The notes: generated from the letters alone by a model not told the origin. Shown: positions 45,295 to 53,805, counted from the first letter of the stretch. The stretch: DNA of 64,000 nucleotides from Clostridia bacterium (GCA_017537365.1 JAFYKZ010000002.1:62001-126000); one strand, 5' to 3'. Program-made: numbers and translations.

Positions 45295-46460
45295 AAGAGA
45301 TAATACTTATTAAAAATGGGGAGTTGGCTTTAAAGGGTCAAAACCGTAGCAACTTTGAGGATATACTTATAAAAAACATCAGAAGAAGGCTTAAAAGTCT
45401 CGGAAAGCTTAATATCCGCAAGGCTCAGTCAACCATTTATTTAGAGCCTGCCGAGGATGATTATGATTTTGAGGAGGCTTTGCAAAGGGTTTCTTTAATA
45501 TTCGGCATAGCGGGTTTTAGCCGAGCTTGTGTTTGCGAAAAAAGTATGGAGGACATACTTTCAAAAGCAGAAATTTATTTAAAGTCTACTATGGAAAACA
45601 TAAAAACCTTTAAGGTGGAGGCTAAGCGCGCAGATAAAAATTTTCCGTTAACCTCGCCCGAAATCTGTCGGGAAATGGGCGGCAAAATACTTTCTTATTT
45701 TCCTCATTTAAAGGTTGATGTTCATAATCCCGATATAGTGGTATATGTTGAAATCCGCGATTTTGCGGCATATATAAGAGCCGAGCAGCTTCATGGCGCA
45801 GGCGGTCTTCCTGTTGGAACTGCGGGAACTGCTTCTATACTTATTTCGGGCGGAATAGATAGTCCTGTTGCGGCTTGGACTATGGCAAAGCGCGGACTTA
45901 GACTAAACGCAATTCATTTTGCAAGCCCTCCATATACCAGTGCGAGAGCCGAAATGAAGGTTAAAACCTTGCTTTCAAAGGTTGCTAGATACAGCGGAAC
46001 TATAAACCTTGCAATCGTTCCTTTTACCGAAATTCAAGACCAGATTGCTGAGCATTGTCCCGAGGATTATTTTACCCTTATAATGCGCCGAATGATGATG
46101 CGAATTTCAGAGAAAATTGCAAGAGATTCGGGCAGCTTAGCTCTTATAACAGGTGAGAGCTTAGGTCAGGTTGCAAGTCAAACCTTGCCGGCACTTGTTA
46201 GTACCGATAGCGTTGTTAATATTCCTGTGCTTCGTCCGTTAATCGGTATGGATAAAGAGGAAATTATTTCAATTTCAAGAAATATAGATACCTTTGAAAC
46301 CTCTATTTTGCCTTACGAGGATTGTTGTACGGTGTTTACGCCTAAACACCCGAAAACCAGACCTACATTGGAGCTTTGCGAAAATGCCGAAAAAGGTTTG
46401 GATATAGATAATTTAATCGAAAAAGCAATTAGCGAAACAGTATATACTTATATTGATTGA
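45291..46460 (+). CDS. thiI: tRNA 4-thiouridine synthase
   Basis: Puts sulfur on U8 of tRNA, and in some bacteria also supplies the thiazole of thiamine. 389 residues: N-terminal ferredoxin-like region (EIILIKNGELALKGQNRSNFE), THUMP domain (about 65-165), then the PP-loop SGGIDSPVAAWTMAKRG and TGESLGQVASQTL. No rhodanese domain follows: the chain stops after the synthase domain, like Bacillus ThiI, so the neighbouring cysteine desulfurase probably donates sulfur directly. Confidence 0.96.
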   Translation: MKEIILIKNGELALKGQNRSNFEDILIKNIRRRLKSLGKLNIRKAQSTIYLEPAEDDYDFEEALQRVSLIFGIAGFSRACVCEKSMEDILSKAEIYLKSTMENIKTFKVEAKRADKNFPLTSPEICREMGGKILSYFPHLKVDVHNPDIVVYVEIRDFAAYIRAEQLHGAGGLPVGTAGTASILISGGIDSPVAAWTMAKRGLRLNAIHFASPPYTSARAEMKVKTLLSKVARYSGTINLAIVPFTEIQDQIAEHCPEDYFTLIMRRMMMRISEKIARDSGSLALITGESLGQVASQTLPALVSTDSVVNIPVLRPLIGMDKEEIISISRNIDTFETSILPYEDCCTVFTPKHPKTRPTLELCENAEKGLDIDNLIEKAISETVYTYID

Positions 46461-46471
46461 GAGGGCTTTAT

Positions 46472-46969
46472 TTGAAAGAAAAGCTTTATAAAAAGGCAGA
46501 AGAATTAGTTATTTTTTTGAAAAATAAAAACCTAACTATTGCAACCGCCGAATCCTGTACGGGTGGTATGGTGTCAGAGGTTTTAACTGAAATTTCGGGT
46601 GTTTCAAGTGTATTTAATCTCGGAATAACTTCCTATACTAATGAAATTAAAAATAAGATTTTGGGAGTACATTCTGAAACCTTAGATAATTTCGGCGCGG
46701 TATCAGCTGAAACTGCTTGCGAGATGGCGGAAAATGTTAGTAAGTTAGCAAATTCAGATATAGGCGTTTCGGTTACCGGTGTTGCAGGTCCTTCGGCTAG
46801 CGAGGGGCATAATCCTGGGTATGTTTTTATAGCGGTAAGCTTTAAAGATAAAGTTAGATTTGAGCTTTTAAATATTGAACCGATAAGCCGAGAATTTATA
46901 AGAGAGTCGGCGGTTTACAATTTGTTAGAATTGGTAATTGGAATTATAAAGGAAAATGATAATGGGTAA
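46472..46969 (+). CDS. pncC: Nicotinamide-nucleotide amidase (CinA C-terminal domain)
   Basis: Deamidates NMN to nicotinate mononucleotide for NAD recycling. 165 residues: LTIATAESCTGGMVSEVLT, FNLGITSYTNEIKN, GAVSAETACEMAENV, SVTGVAGPSASEGHNPGYVFIAV. TTG 46472 lies six bases after AGAGGG; TTG 46457 would overlap thiI without a ribosome site. The usual N-terminal MoCF domain of full-length CinA is missing. Notably a protein with a CinA-N-like domain is encoded two genes downstream. Confidence 0.92.
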   Translation: MKEKLYKKAEELVIFLKNKNLTIATAESCTGGMVSEVLTEISGVSSVFNLGITSYTNEIKNKILGVHSETLDNFGAVSAETACEMAENVSKLANSDIGVSVTGVAGPSASEGHNPGYVFIAVSFKDKVRFELLNIEPISREFIRESAVYNLLELVIGIIKENDNG

Positions 46970-47930
46970 ACATACAGAAGAAAATAAAAATATATTTTTA
47001 TCTATTCTAAAACATATATATTTGTCTTATATTCCTAATAATCGTGATAATTTAAAGCAAATACTGCTTAAAGTTATATTTATAATTTGTTTAGTTGCTT
47101 TTATAGTATCGGCAGGATATCTTTCTAATTATTTTTACGAAGCTCAAAATCAGGAAAATATAGCTAAAAAAAGCAGAGAACTTTGGGTTGAGGTAAACAA
47201 AAATCTCACAACGGAAGAAAAACAAGCCGAAATAGAAAATGTTATTAGTGCTTTAAGCGATAAAAATCCCGATTATAAGGCTTGGATAAAATTAAATGGA
47301 ACAAAAATTGATTATCCTATATATCAAACTGATAATAATGAATATTATCTGAATCATAATCAAAATCGCAAACGCAGTGCTTATGGTGCAATTTATTTTG
47401 ATTATAAAAATAAAATAACAAAAGAAAAAACCGATAAAAATCTAATCATTTATGGGCATGAGATGAAAAACGGCTCGATGTTCGGTGAGCTTAAAAAACT
47501 AAAAAGTTTAAGTTTTTATAAAGAACATCCGACTATAGATTTTTCAATATTCAACAAGCAAAGCTCATATAAAATTTATTCGATTTTTATTTTAAATGCC
47601 GATAGAAATGATGATAATGGTTATATTTATAATATTTACCGTCAAAAATTTGCAGGTGAATATGATTTCGGGGCTTGGGTAAACGAGGCTTACGAAAGAA
47701 GCGTTATAAACACAAATGTTGATGTTAAATATGGTGATAACATAATAACTCTTGTTACTTGTTCTAAGGATTTCCCGAATGCAAGACTTATTGTTATGGC
47801 GAGAGAAACAAGGGAAGATGAGTCTGCTTCGGTTGATACCTTTTTGGCAACTGTAAATGCAAGTCCAAGGTATCCTCAAAAATGGTATGATGAACGCGGT
47901 ATTAAAGTGAATTTAAAGGAGGAGCATTAA
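46962..47930 (+). CDS. Class B sortase
   Basis: Membrane-bound transpeptidase that links surface proteins to the wall. 322 residues: cytoplasmic N-terminus (about 35 residues), one anchor (about 37-60), and the sortase domain with YKAWIKLNGTKIDYPIYQT, LIIYGHEMKNGSMFGEL (catalytic His), ITLVTCSKD (catalytic Cys) and ARLIVMARE (catalytic Arg). The Cys context TCS and the long helix insertion fit class B. ATG 46962 overlaps the pncC stop and follows AAAGGA. It is one of two class B sortases in the window. No sorting-signal protein is found beside it. Confidence 0.92.
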   Translation: MGKHTEENKNIFLSILKHIYLSYIPNNRDNLKQILLKVIFIICLVAFIVSAGYLSNYFYEAQNQENIAKKSRELWVEVNKNLTTEEKQAEIENVISALSDKNPDYKAWIKLNGTKIDYPIYQTDNNEYYLNHNQNRKRSAYGAIYFDYKNKITKEKTDKNLIIYGHEMKNGSMFGELKKLKSLSFYKEHPTIDFSIFNKQSSYKIYSIFILNADRNDDNGYIYNIYRQKFAGEYDFGAWVNEAYERSVINTNVDVKYGDNIITLVTCSKDFPNARLIVMARETREDESASVDTFLATVNASPRYPQKWYDERGIKVNLKEEH

Positions 47931-47931
47931 A

Positions 47932-48957
47932 TTGTTTCAAAATATAAAAGCTGATGTGATTTATTATAAAACCAATACTGATTTTGAAATGGAGTTTAAT
48001 CTTTGCGGTTGTTGCCGTATGAGATTGCTTAACAGCAAGGCGGACGACCGAAAAAGCCTCATTGCCGACCTTACCCGCGCGGTGCAACGAAGCCGCGTAA
48101 TAATAGTTGTTGGAAATCTTTTTGGTGAGGATAATATTATCGAAAATATTGCAGGGGCTATAAGCAAAAAAATATCTCCTGCGGATAATAAAGCTTACGG
48201 TATTAAATCTGATGAAGAAATTAATATAATATCAGGTTCAACTCCTCTTGTTTCTGAGGACGGTTTTTTTGGTGGTTGCATAATAGAAAGCGGACCGCAA
48301 ACTATGGTACTTCTAACCGAAAGTCGCAGTATAAAAAAATCTATTATGAAAAATCTAATTCACCCATATTTAGAAGAATTATATGCAGGCGAGTTAAAAT
48401 CTGAAACCGGTGAGGAAGAAATAGCAGAGGAAACAGGCGAAGAAATTGATGAAAAAATTGAGATTGCAGAAGAAGTAGTTGATGATACTGCTTTGGAGGA
48501 AGAGATAATAGATGATACTCCTTTAATAGAGGACCCCGAGCTTATTTTAGATGATACTGATGAAGATTTGGAAGAGAATATTATTATCAAAAATGATGAT
48601 GAAGTTTTCAACGGTATGATTTTTGAAGAAAGTTTAGATGAGGAAGAGTTAGTAATTCCTGAGGAAAATATAGAGCTTTTTGCAGAGCCTAGTAATATCA
48701 ACAAGTGGGAGGCTATGAAAATAAGTGAGTCTTATTTTGCAATGGGTGTTGACGATTTGGGTCTTATAGAAGAAGAGGATGATCCATATTTCATTCCAAC
48801 AAAGCCACCTATTATTAATTTGCCGATGATGGTGCTTATGGTTATCATTTTAGTCTTGGTTGCAGTACTTTGCTATTCGTTAATTTATATTCCAATGCGA
48901 AACGGTATTCCTGCCTCGGATTATATTAATAATATTATTGAAACGTTGTTTGTTTGA
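47932..48957 (+). CDS. Membrane protein with CinA-N/MoCF-like domain and acidic linker
   Basis: 341 residues, no characterised family recognised. Residues about 1-150 resemble a decayed CinA N-terminal (molybdopterin-binding, MoCF) domain: LIADLTRAVQRSRVIIVVGN is where the GGLGPTxDD loop should be, but reads GNLFGEDN; GFFGGCIIESGPQTMVLLTE matches the GTAPGF region. Residues about 155-270 are an extremely acidic Glu/Asp/Ile repeat-like linker, then one membrane segment (about 298-322) and a short tail. TTG start follows AAAGGAGGAGC. One base separates it from the sortase gene. Function unknown; the resemblance is by eye and moderate. Confidence 0.6.
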   Translation: MFQNIKADVIYYKTNTDFEMEFNLCGCCRMRLLNSKADDRKSLIADLTRAVQRSRVIIVVGNLFGEDNIIENIAGAISKKISPADNKAYGIKSDEEINIISGSTPLVSEDGFFGGCIIESGPQTMVLLTESRSIKKSIMKNLIHPYLEELYAGELKSETGEEEIAEETGEEIDEKIEIAEEVVDDTALEEEIIDDTPLIEDPELILDDTDEDLEENIIIKNDDEVFNGMIFEESLDEEELVIPEENIELFAEPSNINKWEAMKISESYFAMGVDDLGLIEEEDDPYFIPTKPPIINLPMMVLMVIILVLVAVLCYSLIYIPMRNGIPASDYINNIIETLFV

Positions 48958-48984
48958 CCAAATGGAAGTTAAAGGGGATTTTTT

Positions 48985-50340
48985 ATGAGTGAAAAAAGAA
49001 GTAGTTTTACCGGTAAAATTGGATTTGTTTTAGCGGCGGCAGGTTCGGCAGTAGGTCTTGGAAATATTTGGAGATTTCCTTATCTGGCGGCAAAGTATGG
49101 CGGAGGTATATTTTTATTGACCTATATAATACTCGCTGTAACCTTTGGATTTGCGCTTATGTGCGCTGAGATTGCTATCGGAAGAAAAACGGGTCAAAGC
49201 GCGATAAATGCTTTTAAAACCTTAAATAAAAAATATTCATTTATTGGTTGGATAGCATCAATAATACCGATTATAATATTGCCATATTATTCGGTAATAG
49301 GCGGTTGGGTTATTAAATATATTTCCGTTTTTATAGGCGGCAGTATGAGCAAATCGGCAGGAGATGAGTATTTTACTGATTTTATATCAGGAACAACGGA
49401 GCCTATAGGTTGGTTTTTGTTGTTTATAGGTCTTACCGCGCTAGTTGTTATATTAGGTGTTAAAAACGGTATTGAAAAAATAAGTAAGTTTATTATGCCA
49501 ATGCTTATTGCAATGACTATTTTTATCGCAATTTATTCTATGACTATGGATGGTGCGCTAGCGGGTGTTAAGTTTTACTTATTACCTGATTTTAAAAAAT
49601 TCAGCTTTGTTACCGTTTTAGCGGCTATGGGTCAGCTTTTCTATTCTATGTCCATAGCTATGGGTATAATGATAACATATGGCTCATATATGAAAAAGGA
49701 TATTAATCTTGAATCTTCTGTTAAGCAGATTGAGGTTTTTGATACCTCGGTAGCTTTCTTAGCAGGCCTTATGATAATTCCTGCGGTTTTTGCTTTTTCC
49801 GGCGGAAACGAGGAAGCATTAGGCAAAGGACCGAGTCTTATGTTCGTTACACTTCCTAAGGTGTTTAATTCAATGCCCGGCGGAAGTATAATAGGAGCAT
49901 TATTCTTTATAATGGTTTTCTTTGCGGCAATAACCTCTTCAATATCTCTTATGGAAACGGTTGTTTCGATTGTTAGTGATAAATTGGGTTGGAAAAGAAT
50001 AAAAACATGTTTAGCAGTATTTATAGGTTCGGTTGTTTTAGGCTTACCATCATCTCTCGGTTGGGGAGTTTTAAAGGATATACATATAGGCGAATTCACT
50101 ATTTTAGATATGTTTGATTTTGCAAGTAACAGTATATTAATGCCGATTGTTGCATTGCTCACCTGCATATTTGTTGGATTTGTTATTAAACCTAAGTCGG
50201 TTATAGAAGAAATTGAGTTAACAGGCAAGTTTAAAAATAAGAAGCTTTTTGTGGTTATGATTAAATATATAGCTCCGATTTGCATAGTTCTTATTTTGAT
50301 TTCTTCTCTCTTAGATGCATTAGGTCTTATGAAGATTTAG
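48985..50340 (+). CDS. Sodium-dependent transporter (NSS/SNF family)
   Basis: LeuT/MhsT-like Na+-coupled amino acid transporter. 451 residues, eleven or twelve helices: GFVLAAAGSAVGLGNIWRFPYLAAKYGGG (helix 1 with the unwound sodium/substrate site), MCAEIAIGRKTGQSA, and FYSMSIAMGIMITYGSYMKK. Bacterial members carry tryptophan, leucine, tyrosine or others; substrate not predictable here. AAAGGGGATTTTTT precedes the ATG. Last gene of the + run ending at the 50353 terminator. Confidence 0.93.
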   Translation: MSEKRSSFTGKIGFVLAAAGSAVGLGNIWRFPYLAAKYGGGIFLLTYIILAVTFGFALMCAEIAIGRKTGQSAINAFKTLNKKYSFIGWIASIIPIIILPYYSVIGGWVIKYISVFIGGSMSKSAGDEYFTDFISGTTEPIGWFLLFIGLTALVVILGVKNGIEKISKFIMPMLIAMTIFIAIYSMTMDGALAGVKFYLLPDFKKFSFVTVLAAMGQLFYSMSIAMGIMITYGSYMKKDINLESSVKQIEVFDTSVAFLAGLMIIPAVFAFSGGNEEALGKGPSLMFVTLPKVFNSMPGGSIIGALFFIMVFFAAITSSISLMETVVSIVSDKLGWKRIKTCLAVFIGSVVLGLPSSLGWGVLKDIHIGEFTILDMFDFASNSILMPIVALLTCIFVGFVIKPKSVIEEIELTGKFKNKKLFVVMIKYIAPICIVLILISSLLDALGLMKI

Positions 50341-50352
50341 TTATATAAAACT

Positions 50353-50385
50353 AAATAGAGGGTATGGTAAATACCCTCTATTTTT
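50353..50385 (+). terminator. Terminator after the NSS transporter gene
   Basis: AAATAGAGGGTAT (50353-50365) pairs perfectly with ATACCCTCTATTT (50371-50383), five-base loop, T run. Confidence 0.9.
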
Positions 50386-50392
50386 ATGCAAA

Positions 50393-50423
50393 AAAACACA
50401 CGCTGAATTTCAGCGTGTGTTTT
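50393..50423 (-). terminator. Terminator of the sortase-LCP-surface protein operon
   Basis: AAAACACACGCTGAA (50393-50407) and its complement (50409-50423) form a 31-base near-palindrome just past the stop of the surface protein gene. Confidence 0.8.
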
Positions 50424-50436
50424 AATTTATTGTAGA

Positions 50437-51000
50437 TTAAGCTACGCTTCTGATTTTCTTAATAGATACTAACGAAACTGCAATACCTGCTAAAAGAAGA
50501 GTGAAAGCGATAGGAGTGAAGTTATCTGATGTTTGGTCAGACTTAGGAGGCTCGGTAGAGCTTGTTTTTTCTTTAAGAACTAAAACAAATTCGCCTAATG
50601 CAGGGAATGTTGCTTTGATGGTTCCGTCTCCCATTGTAGCTTCAATTTTAATGATGTTGCCATTAGCTTCTTTGAACAAGATGTAACCTTCGGTTGTTGG
50701 TTTGATACCGTTTGCTGTGAAGGTGATATCCATAGGGAATTTTGGATTTCCGTTACCGATTAGTATGATTTCTTTATGGTCGGTAATTTTTTCATCATTA
50801 CCGATTATTTTTTCATACTCGGTGGTGCTTTTATTGATATCAATGACTTTGAGTTCCCAATCGTTGCCATCAGCATCAGTACCGGTAGCATCTGTGATGA
50901 TACCTTCGGATTTTTCTGGGGAGATGGTTGCGAAGGTTGTTGTTGTAAAAGCAGAAACTACTAATACAACGGTTAAGAGGATTGCTAAGATTTTTTTCAT
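50437..51000 (-). CDS. Small secreted protein with divergent sorting signal
   Basis: 187 residues. A signal peptide (1-24, ends FATIS or TTFAT) precedes a single beta-rich module of about 120 residues (MDITFTANGIKPTTEGYILF, KIEATMGDGTIKATFPALGEF), a type seen in surface proteins of gut Clostridia. A Ser/Thr/Pro linker then leads to a classical sorting-type end: SDQTSDNFTP, a hydrophobic stretch (about 161-177) and KKIR. The motif reads QTSDN where LPxTG or NPxTG would be expected. It lies 19 bases behind the LCP gene, in the same operon as a class B sortase, so it is probably that sortase's substrate. Ligand and function are unknown. Confidence 0.75.
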   Translation of the reverse strand: MKKILAILLTVVLVVSAFTTTTFATISPEKSEGIITDATGTDADGNDWELKVIDINKSTTEYEKIIGNDEKITDHKEIILIGNGNPKFPMDITFTANGIKPTTEGYILFKEANGNIIKIEATMGDGTIKATFPALGEFVLVLKEKTSSTEPPKSDQTSDNFTPIAFTLLLAGIAVSLVSIKKIRSVA

Positions 51001-51019
51001 TTTAAATTTTCCTTTCAGT

Positions 51020-52036
51020 TTATTTTTGTTTAATATAAAATGTATTTAAAATTAAATCATACAATTTATTTTCGTCAGGAGTAAAGGTTTCATATTTACC
51101 ATCGTTGCCGTAGGTGCCTTCAATGTCTAAAAATTGGAATTCACATTCCATAGCTTCGGATGCCAAATAAGTGGCACTTGATGCGGTAACATTTGTAACC
51201 GTGTTAGTCGCTAATTTATTATACATTTTTATCGGCAAGGATAAATCTTTTAAATATGCACTTTTGGTTTTAGAAACAAAGCTTGAAACGAAAGCTTTTT
51301 GCCTTGCAACGCGAGGACCGTTGCTTTCGCCTCGATATCTTAAATATTTTAGAGCATTTTTGCCGGTTATCGTAACTGTATTACCCGGTCTCATAGCAGA
51401 ACTTATAGAGGTTAGGTCCTCTGTAACAGTAACCGGAACACCGCCTACTGAATCAACAATCTCTTCAATGCTATTCATAAATAGGGTATAATAACCGTTA
51501 ATAGGTATACCATAAAGCAAACGGGATACCGAGTTTACAGTGTTTTCACTGGATTTCTTTTTATTGGAACTATAAGTATAAGCTAAGCAGATTTGTTGAT
51601 TTTCTTTTCCAACAAAATTTCCGTTTATTCCATAAATATCAACATCAACAAGAGTGTTTCTTGAAATGGAAACAACGTTTACTTTATCAGATTTAGTATC
51701 AATAGAGACAAGATAAAGCACATCTGCCTGATGAGTCTTAGTAGAATCAGAACTGTTTTTGTCTATTCCTAATAATAAAATATTTATAAGCTCAGAATTA
51801 TAATTATAAGCTTCACCGTTATAATATGCATCGGCATCCTCAGGAATAACTTCATCTTCCATAGCAGGAAGCGAAGGAGTATTATTTCCTACGTTGCCTC
51901 TGAGCTTTGATTCACCGATTTTTAAGAATACGAAGAATGCCGAAATAAAAATCAAAATAACTGCAAGAATAACCGATAGGATTATAATAAGTTTTTTAGA
52001 TTTCTTTTTAACTTCCGGTTTGTTCTCTGCTGTCAT
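51020..52036 (-). CDS. LCP family (LytR-CpsA-Psr) wall-polymer ligase
   Basis: 338 residues: a short cytoplasmic start, one membrane anchor (about 16-38), then the LCP domain: NILLLGIDKNSSDSTKTHQADVLYLVSIDT, NVVSISRNTLVDVD (conserved Arg for pyrophosphate), and LKYLRYRGESNGPRVARQKAFV. Relatives attach teichoic acids or capsule to peptidoglycan. The first 29 bases overlap the sortase end; AAGGAG lies in the sortase gene. An LCP gene between a sortase gene and its likely substrate is notable. Confidence 0.93.
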   Translation of the reverse strand: MTAENKPEVKKKSKKLIIILSVILAVILIFISAFFVFLKIGESKLRGNVGNNTPSLPAMEDEVIPEDADAYYNGEAYNYNSELINILLLGIDKNSSDSTKTHQADVLYLVSIDTKSDKVNVVSISRNTLVDVDIYGINGNFVGKENQQICLAYTYSSNKKKSSENTVNSVSRLLYGIPINGYYTLFMNSIEEIVDSVGGVPVTVTEDLTSISSAMRPGNTVTITGKNALKYLRYRGESNGPRVARQKAFVSSFVSKTKSAYLKDLSLPIKMYNKLATNTVTNVTASSATYLASEAMECEFQFLDIEGTYGNDGKYETFTPDENKLYDLILNTFYIKQK

Positions 52037-52790
52037 AAATTAAAACTCCTTGAACTAAATACCGTTCGTTATTGTTGTTAGTACAAGTTGAAAGGGTTAT
52101 GATTTTATCGTTTTCGGTAACTGTTATATCGCGTTTAATATTAGCGCTGACCTTTCTGGTACTAAAAATCATATCAAGATATTCTTTTCTAACATTCATA
52201 TCTGAAAAATCGAAGTTTAAGAGAATATGCCTATCATCGAAAACATAAGCGGCAAATATTTCATATTTCAAAATTCTGCCAGGCATATATATGTTAATGT
52301 ATCGGTTTTGCTCGAAAAAGGTATTATCCCTGAATTTTTTGAGACTGCCGAACATAGTTCCGTTTTTCATATTATGCCCATAAATCACCGTGTTGAAATC
52401 ATTAAATTCCATATCGTTATAATTATGGGTATAAATAGCACCGTATTTAGATTTTTTAAGGTCAACCGTATGGGTTAAATAAAATCTATCATTATTGGTG
52501 TTTCTTAAAACAGGATAATCTATAACCATACCGGGAATATTTATCCAAGCATAAATATCGGGATTTTGCTTTTTGAGTTTTTTGAAATCAACAGGTGTTT
52601 CAACCTGAGTTTCGTTAGAAGAAGTATCCTCTGTACTAACAGTAACCTCGTTTTTCAAAGCTTCCATTTTTTCGGCTTCGATTTTTAAGTATATAAAGTA
52701 TGAGGCAGAGGTTATAACGCAGAGCAAAGCGATAATTAAGATAATTATCCAGATTTTCTTACGCGATTTTTCCGTAACCTTTTCCTCCAA
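52008..52790 (-). CDS. Class B sortase of the LCP-surface protein operon
   Basis: 260 residues with one anchor (about 12-33), linker, and the class B domain: PDIYAWINIPGMVIDYPVL, TVIYGHNMKNGTMFGSL (catalytic His), IITLSTCTNNNNERYLVQG (catalytic Cys, then Arg). The only usable start is TTG 52790, with GGAGG inside rather than ahead of the frame, so initiation is unusual or my start is slightly off. First gene of a three-gene operon whose last member has a sorting-type C-terminus. Confidence 0.92.
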   Translation of the reverse strand: MEEKVTEKSRKKIWIIILIIALLCVITSASYFIYLKIEAEKMEALKNEVTVSTEDTSSNETQVETPVDFKKLKKQNPDIYAWINIPGMVIDYPVLRNTNNDRFYLTHTVDLKKSKYGAIYTHNYNDMEFNDFNTVIYGHNMKNGTMFGSLKKFRDNTFFEQNRYINIYMPGRILKYEIFAAYVFDDRHILLNFDFSDMNVRKEYLDMIFSTRKVSANIKRDITVTENDKIITLSTCTNNNNERYLVQGVLIYDSREQTGS

Positions 52791-52825
52791 ATATTTGATT
52801 TTGAAATATAAACTTTCACAAAATA

Positions 52826-52854
52826 ATTATATCATTTGAAAATATAAAAGTCAA
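52826..52854 (-). promoter_or_regulatory. Promoter of the sortase-LCP-surface protein operon
   Basis: Minus strand: TTGACT (52849-52854), 17-base spacer, perfect TATAAT (52826-52831). The leader is about 30 bases. Confidence 0.8.
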
Positions 52855-52857
52855 TAC

Positions 52858-52887
52858 AAATCCGCCAATAAAAATATTGGCGGATTT
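52858..52887 (-). terminator. Terminator of the three-small-gene cluster
   Basis: AAATCCGCCAATA (52858-52870) pairs perfectly with TATTGGCGGATTT (52875-52887), AAAA loop. It stands three bases from the -35 of the next operon. Confidence 0.8.
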
Positions 52888-52892
52888 GTATG

Positions 52893-53237
52893 TTATATTA
52901 ATATATAAATTAATGCAAATAGTAAAAGTTTATCTGATTTTTCGCTGAATAAAATAAGCAAAAGGCCTATTATAAGGGCAGAATCACTGTCTTTAAATAA
53001 ACTATCAAGTAACGGTATTGAGAAAGCGGAATTTGAGTTTTGTGGTTTCGGTTGTTTTGGAATGTTAATGGTAGTTTTTGGAATTTCTTTATTCTCGGTT
53101 TCTGGCATTTTAACAAAAGAGGGAACGGGAGGCATTTTATGACTTTCGTTTTTTGTGTGTTCCATAGATTTTTTGTTCATTTGCTTCATTCTTTCAATAG
53201 CTGCTTGCTGTTCAAACAAAAATTCTTTTTCGGTCAA
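52893..53237 (-). CDS. Small protein with C-terminal hydrophobic hairpin, unknown function
   Basis: 114 residues. A helical, charged N-terminus (FLFEQQAAIERMKQMNKKS), a Pro/Lys/Asn-rich middle (about 35-75), and a hydrophobic end with two short helices around SALIIGLLLILF and KLLLFALIYIL. No signal peptide. TTG 53237 follows AGGAGG by seven bases. Last of three small genes. I do not recognise a characterised family; similar tails occur in uncharacterised proteins of spore-forming Clostridia, to my recollection. Confidence 0.65.
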   Translation of the reverse strand: MTEKEFLFEQQAAIERMKQMNKKSMEHTKNESHKMPPVPSFVKMPETENKEIPKTTINIPKQPKPQNSNSAFSIPLLDSLFKDSDSALIIGLLLILFSEKSDKLLLFALIYILI

Positions 53238-53255
53238 AAAAACACCTCCTAGAAA

Positions 53256-53600
53256 TTAGAAATTAAGAATACCGCTTTCTTTTAAAATCGGCAAAATTTC
53301 AATAACACGCAAAATTTTAATAGCAGTATCAACCTTTTCCTGTTTTGGCGCACTTAAATGCGGTTTTAATGCGGTTAAAAGCTGTGCTCTGGGGTCAGAG
53401 CTTGCAGAATTAAATTTGCTTACAATATTCATTAATGAGGCTATATCTATATCTCCGAGAAGCGAGGAAAAATCGCCTAAACTTGACTGAGTTTCAGGCT
53501 TTTTTTGTTCTCCTAATATGCTTTCTGCCATTTGCCTTACTCGGTTCATACTTTCCTCATTATTTAAAATACTTGCTAGTTTTTCGCTTAAATCATCCAT
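53256..53600 (-). CDS. Small helical protein, unknown function
   Basis: 114 residues, soluble, no Cys, mostly helical: LASILNNEESMNRVRQMAESI at the start, a Ser-rich linker, and a repeat-like LLTALKPHLSAPKQEKVDTA near the end, suggesting a helical bundle. ATG 53600 sits within the last codons of the preceding gene and follows CGGAGGAAA. Middle of the three-gene unit. Function unknown. Confidence 0.7.
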   Translation of the reverse strand: MDDLSEKLASILNNEESMNRVRQMAESILGEQKKPETQSSLGDFSSLLGDIDIASLMNIVSKFNSASSDPRAQLLTALKPHLSAPKQEKVDTAIKILRVIEILPILKESGILNF

Positions 53601-53793
53601 TTTTTCCTCCGAGAGCTTTCATTATTGCCGCCGCTTGCGGACTTTTCAAAATTTCGCTTAAAGCATTTTTATCATTTAAGATTTCATTTAATTTTTGTTT
53701 ATCCTCATTCGATAAGCTATTTATCAGTTTATCGGTTTTGCCTGATTTTGCGGCAGATAGAATGTCCTTGTTCATATTGAAATTATTATTCAT
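53593..53793 (-). CDS. Very small helical protein, unknown function
   Basis: 66 residues. It reads ILSAAKSGKTDKLINSLSNE, KQKLNEILNDKNALSEIL, and ends SPQAAAIMKALGGKNG, a helical pattern like small regulatory or scaffold proteins. A good ribosome site (ACGGAGG) precedes ATG 53793 and the end overlaps the next gene by eight bases, which supports it as real. No promoter could be placed with confidence. First of three small genes of unknown role. Confidence 0.7.
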   Translation of the reverse strand: MNNNFNMNKDILSAAKSGKTDKLINSLSNEDKQKLNEILNDKNALSEILKSPQAAAIMKALGGKNG

Positions 53794-53805
53794 AAAAAAC
53801 CTCCG

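Noticed and set aside
47592-48704. Minus-strand ORFs opposite the sortase and acidic protein, including a Ser-rich 114-residue frame
   Set aside because: The Ser-rich frame is the antisense of the Glu/Asp codon run; no start signals.
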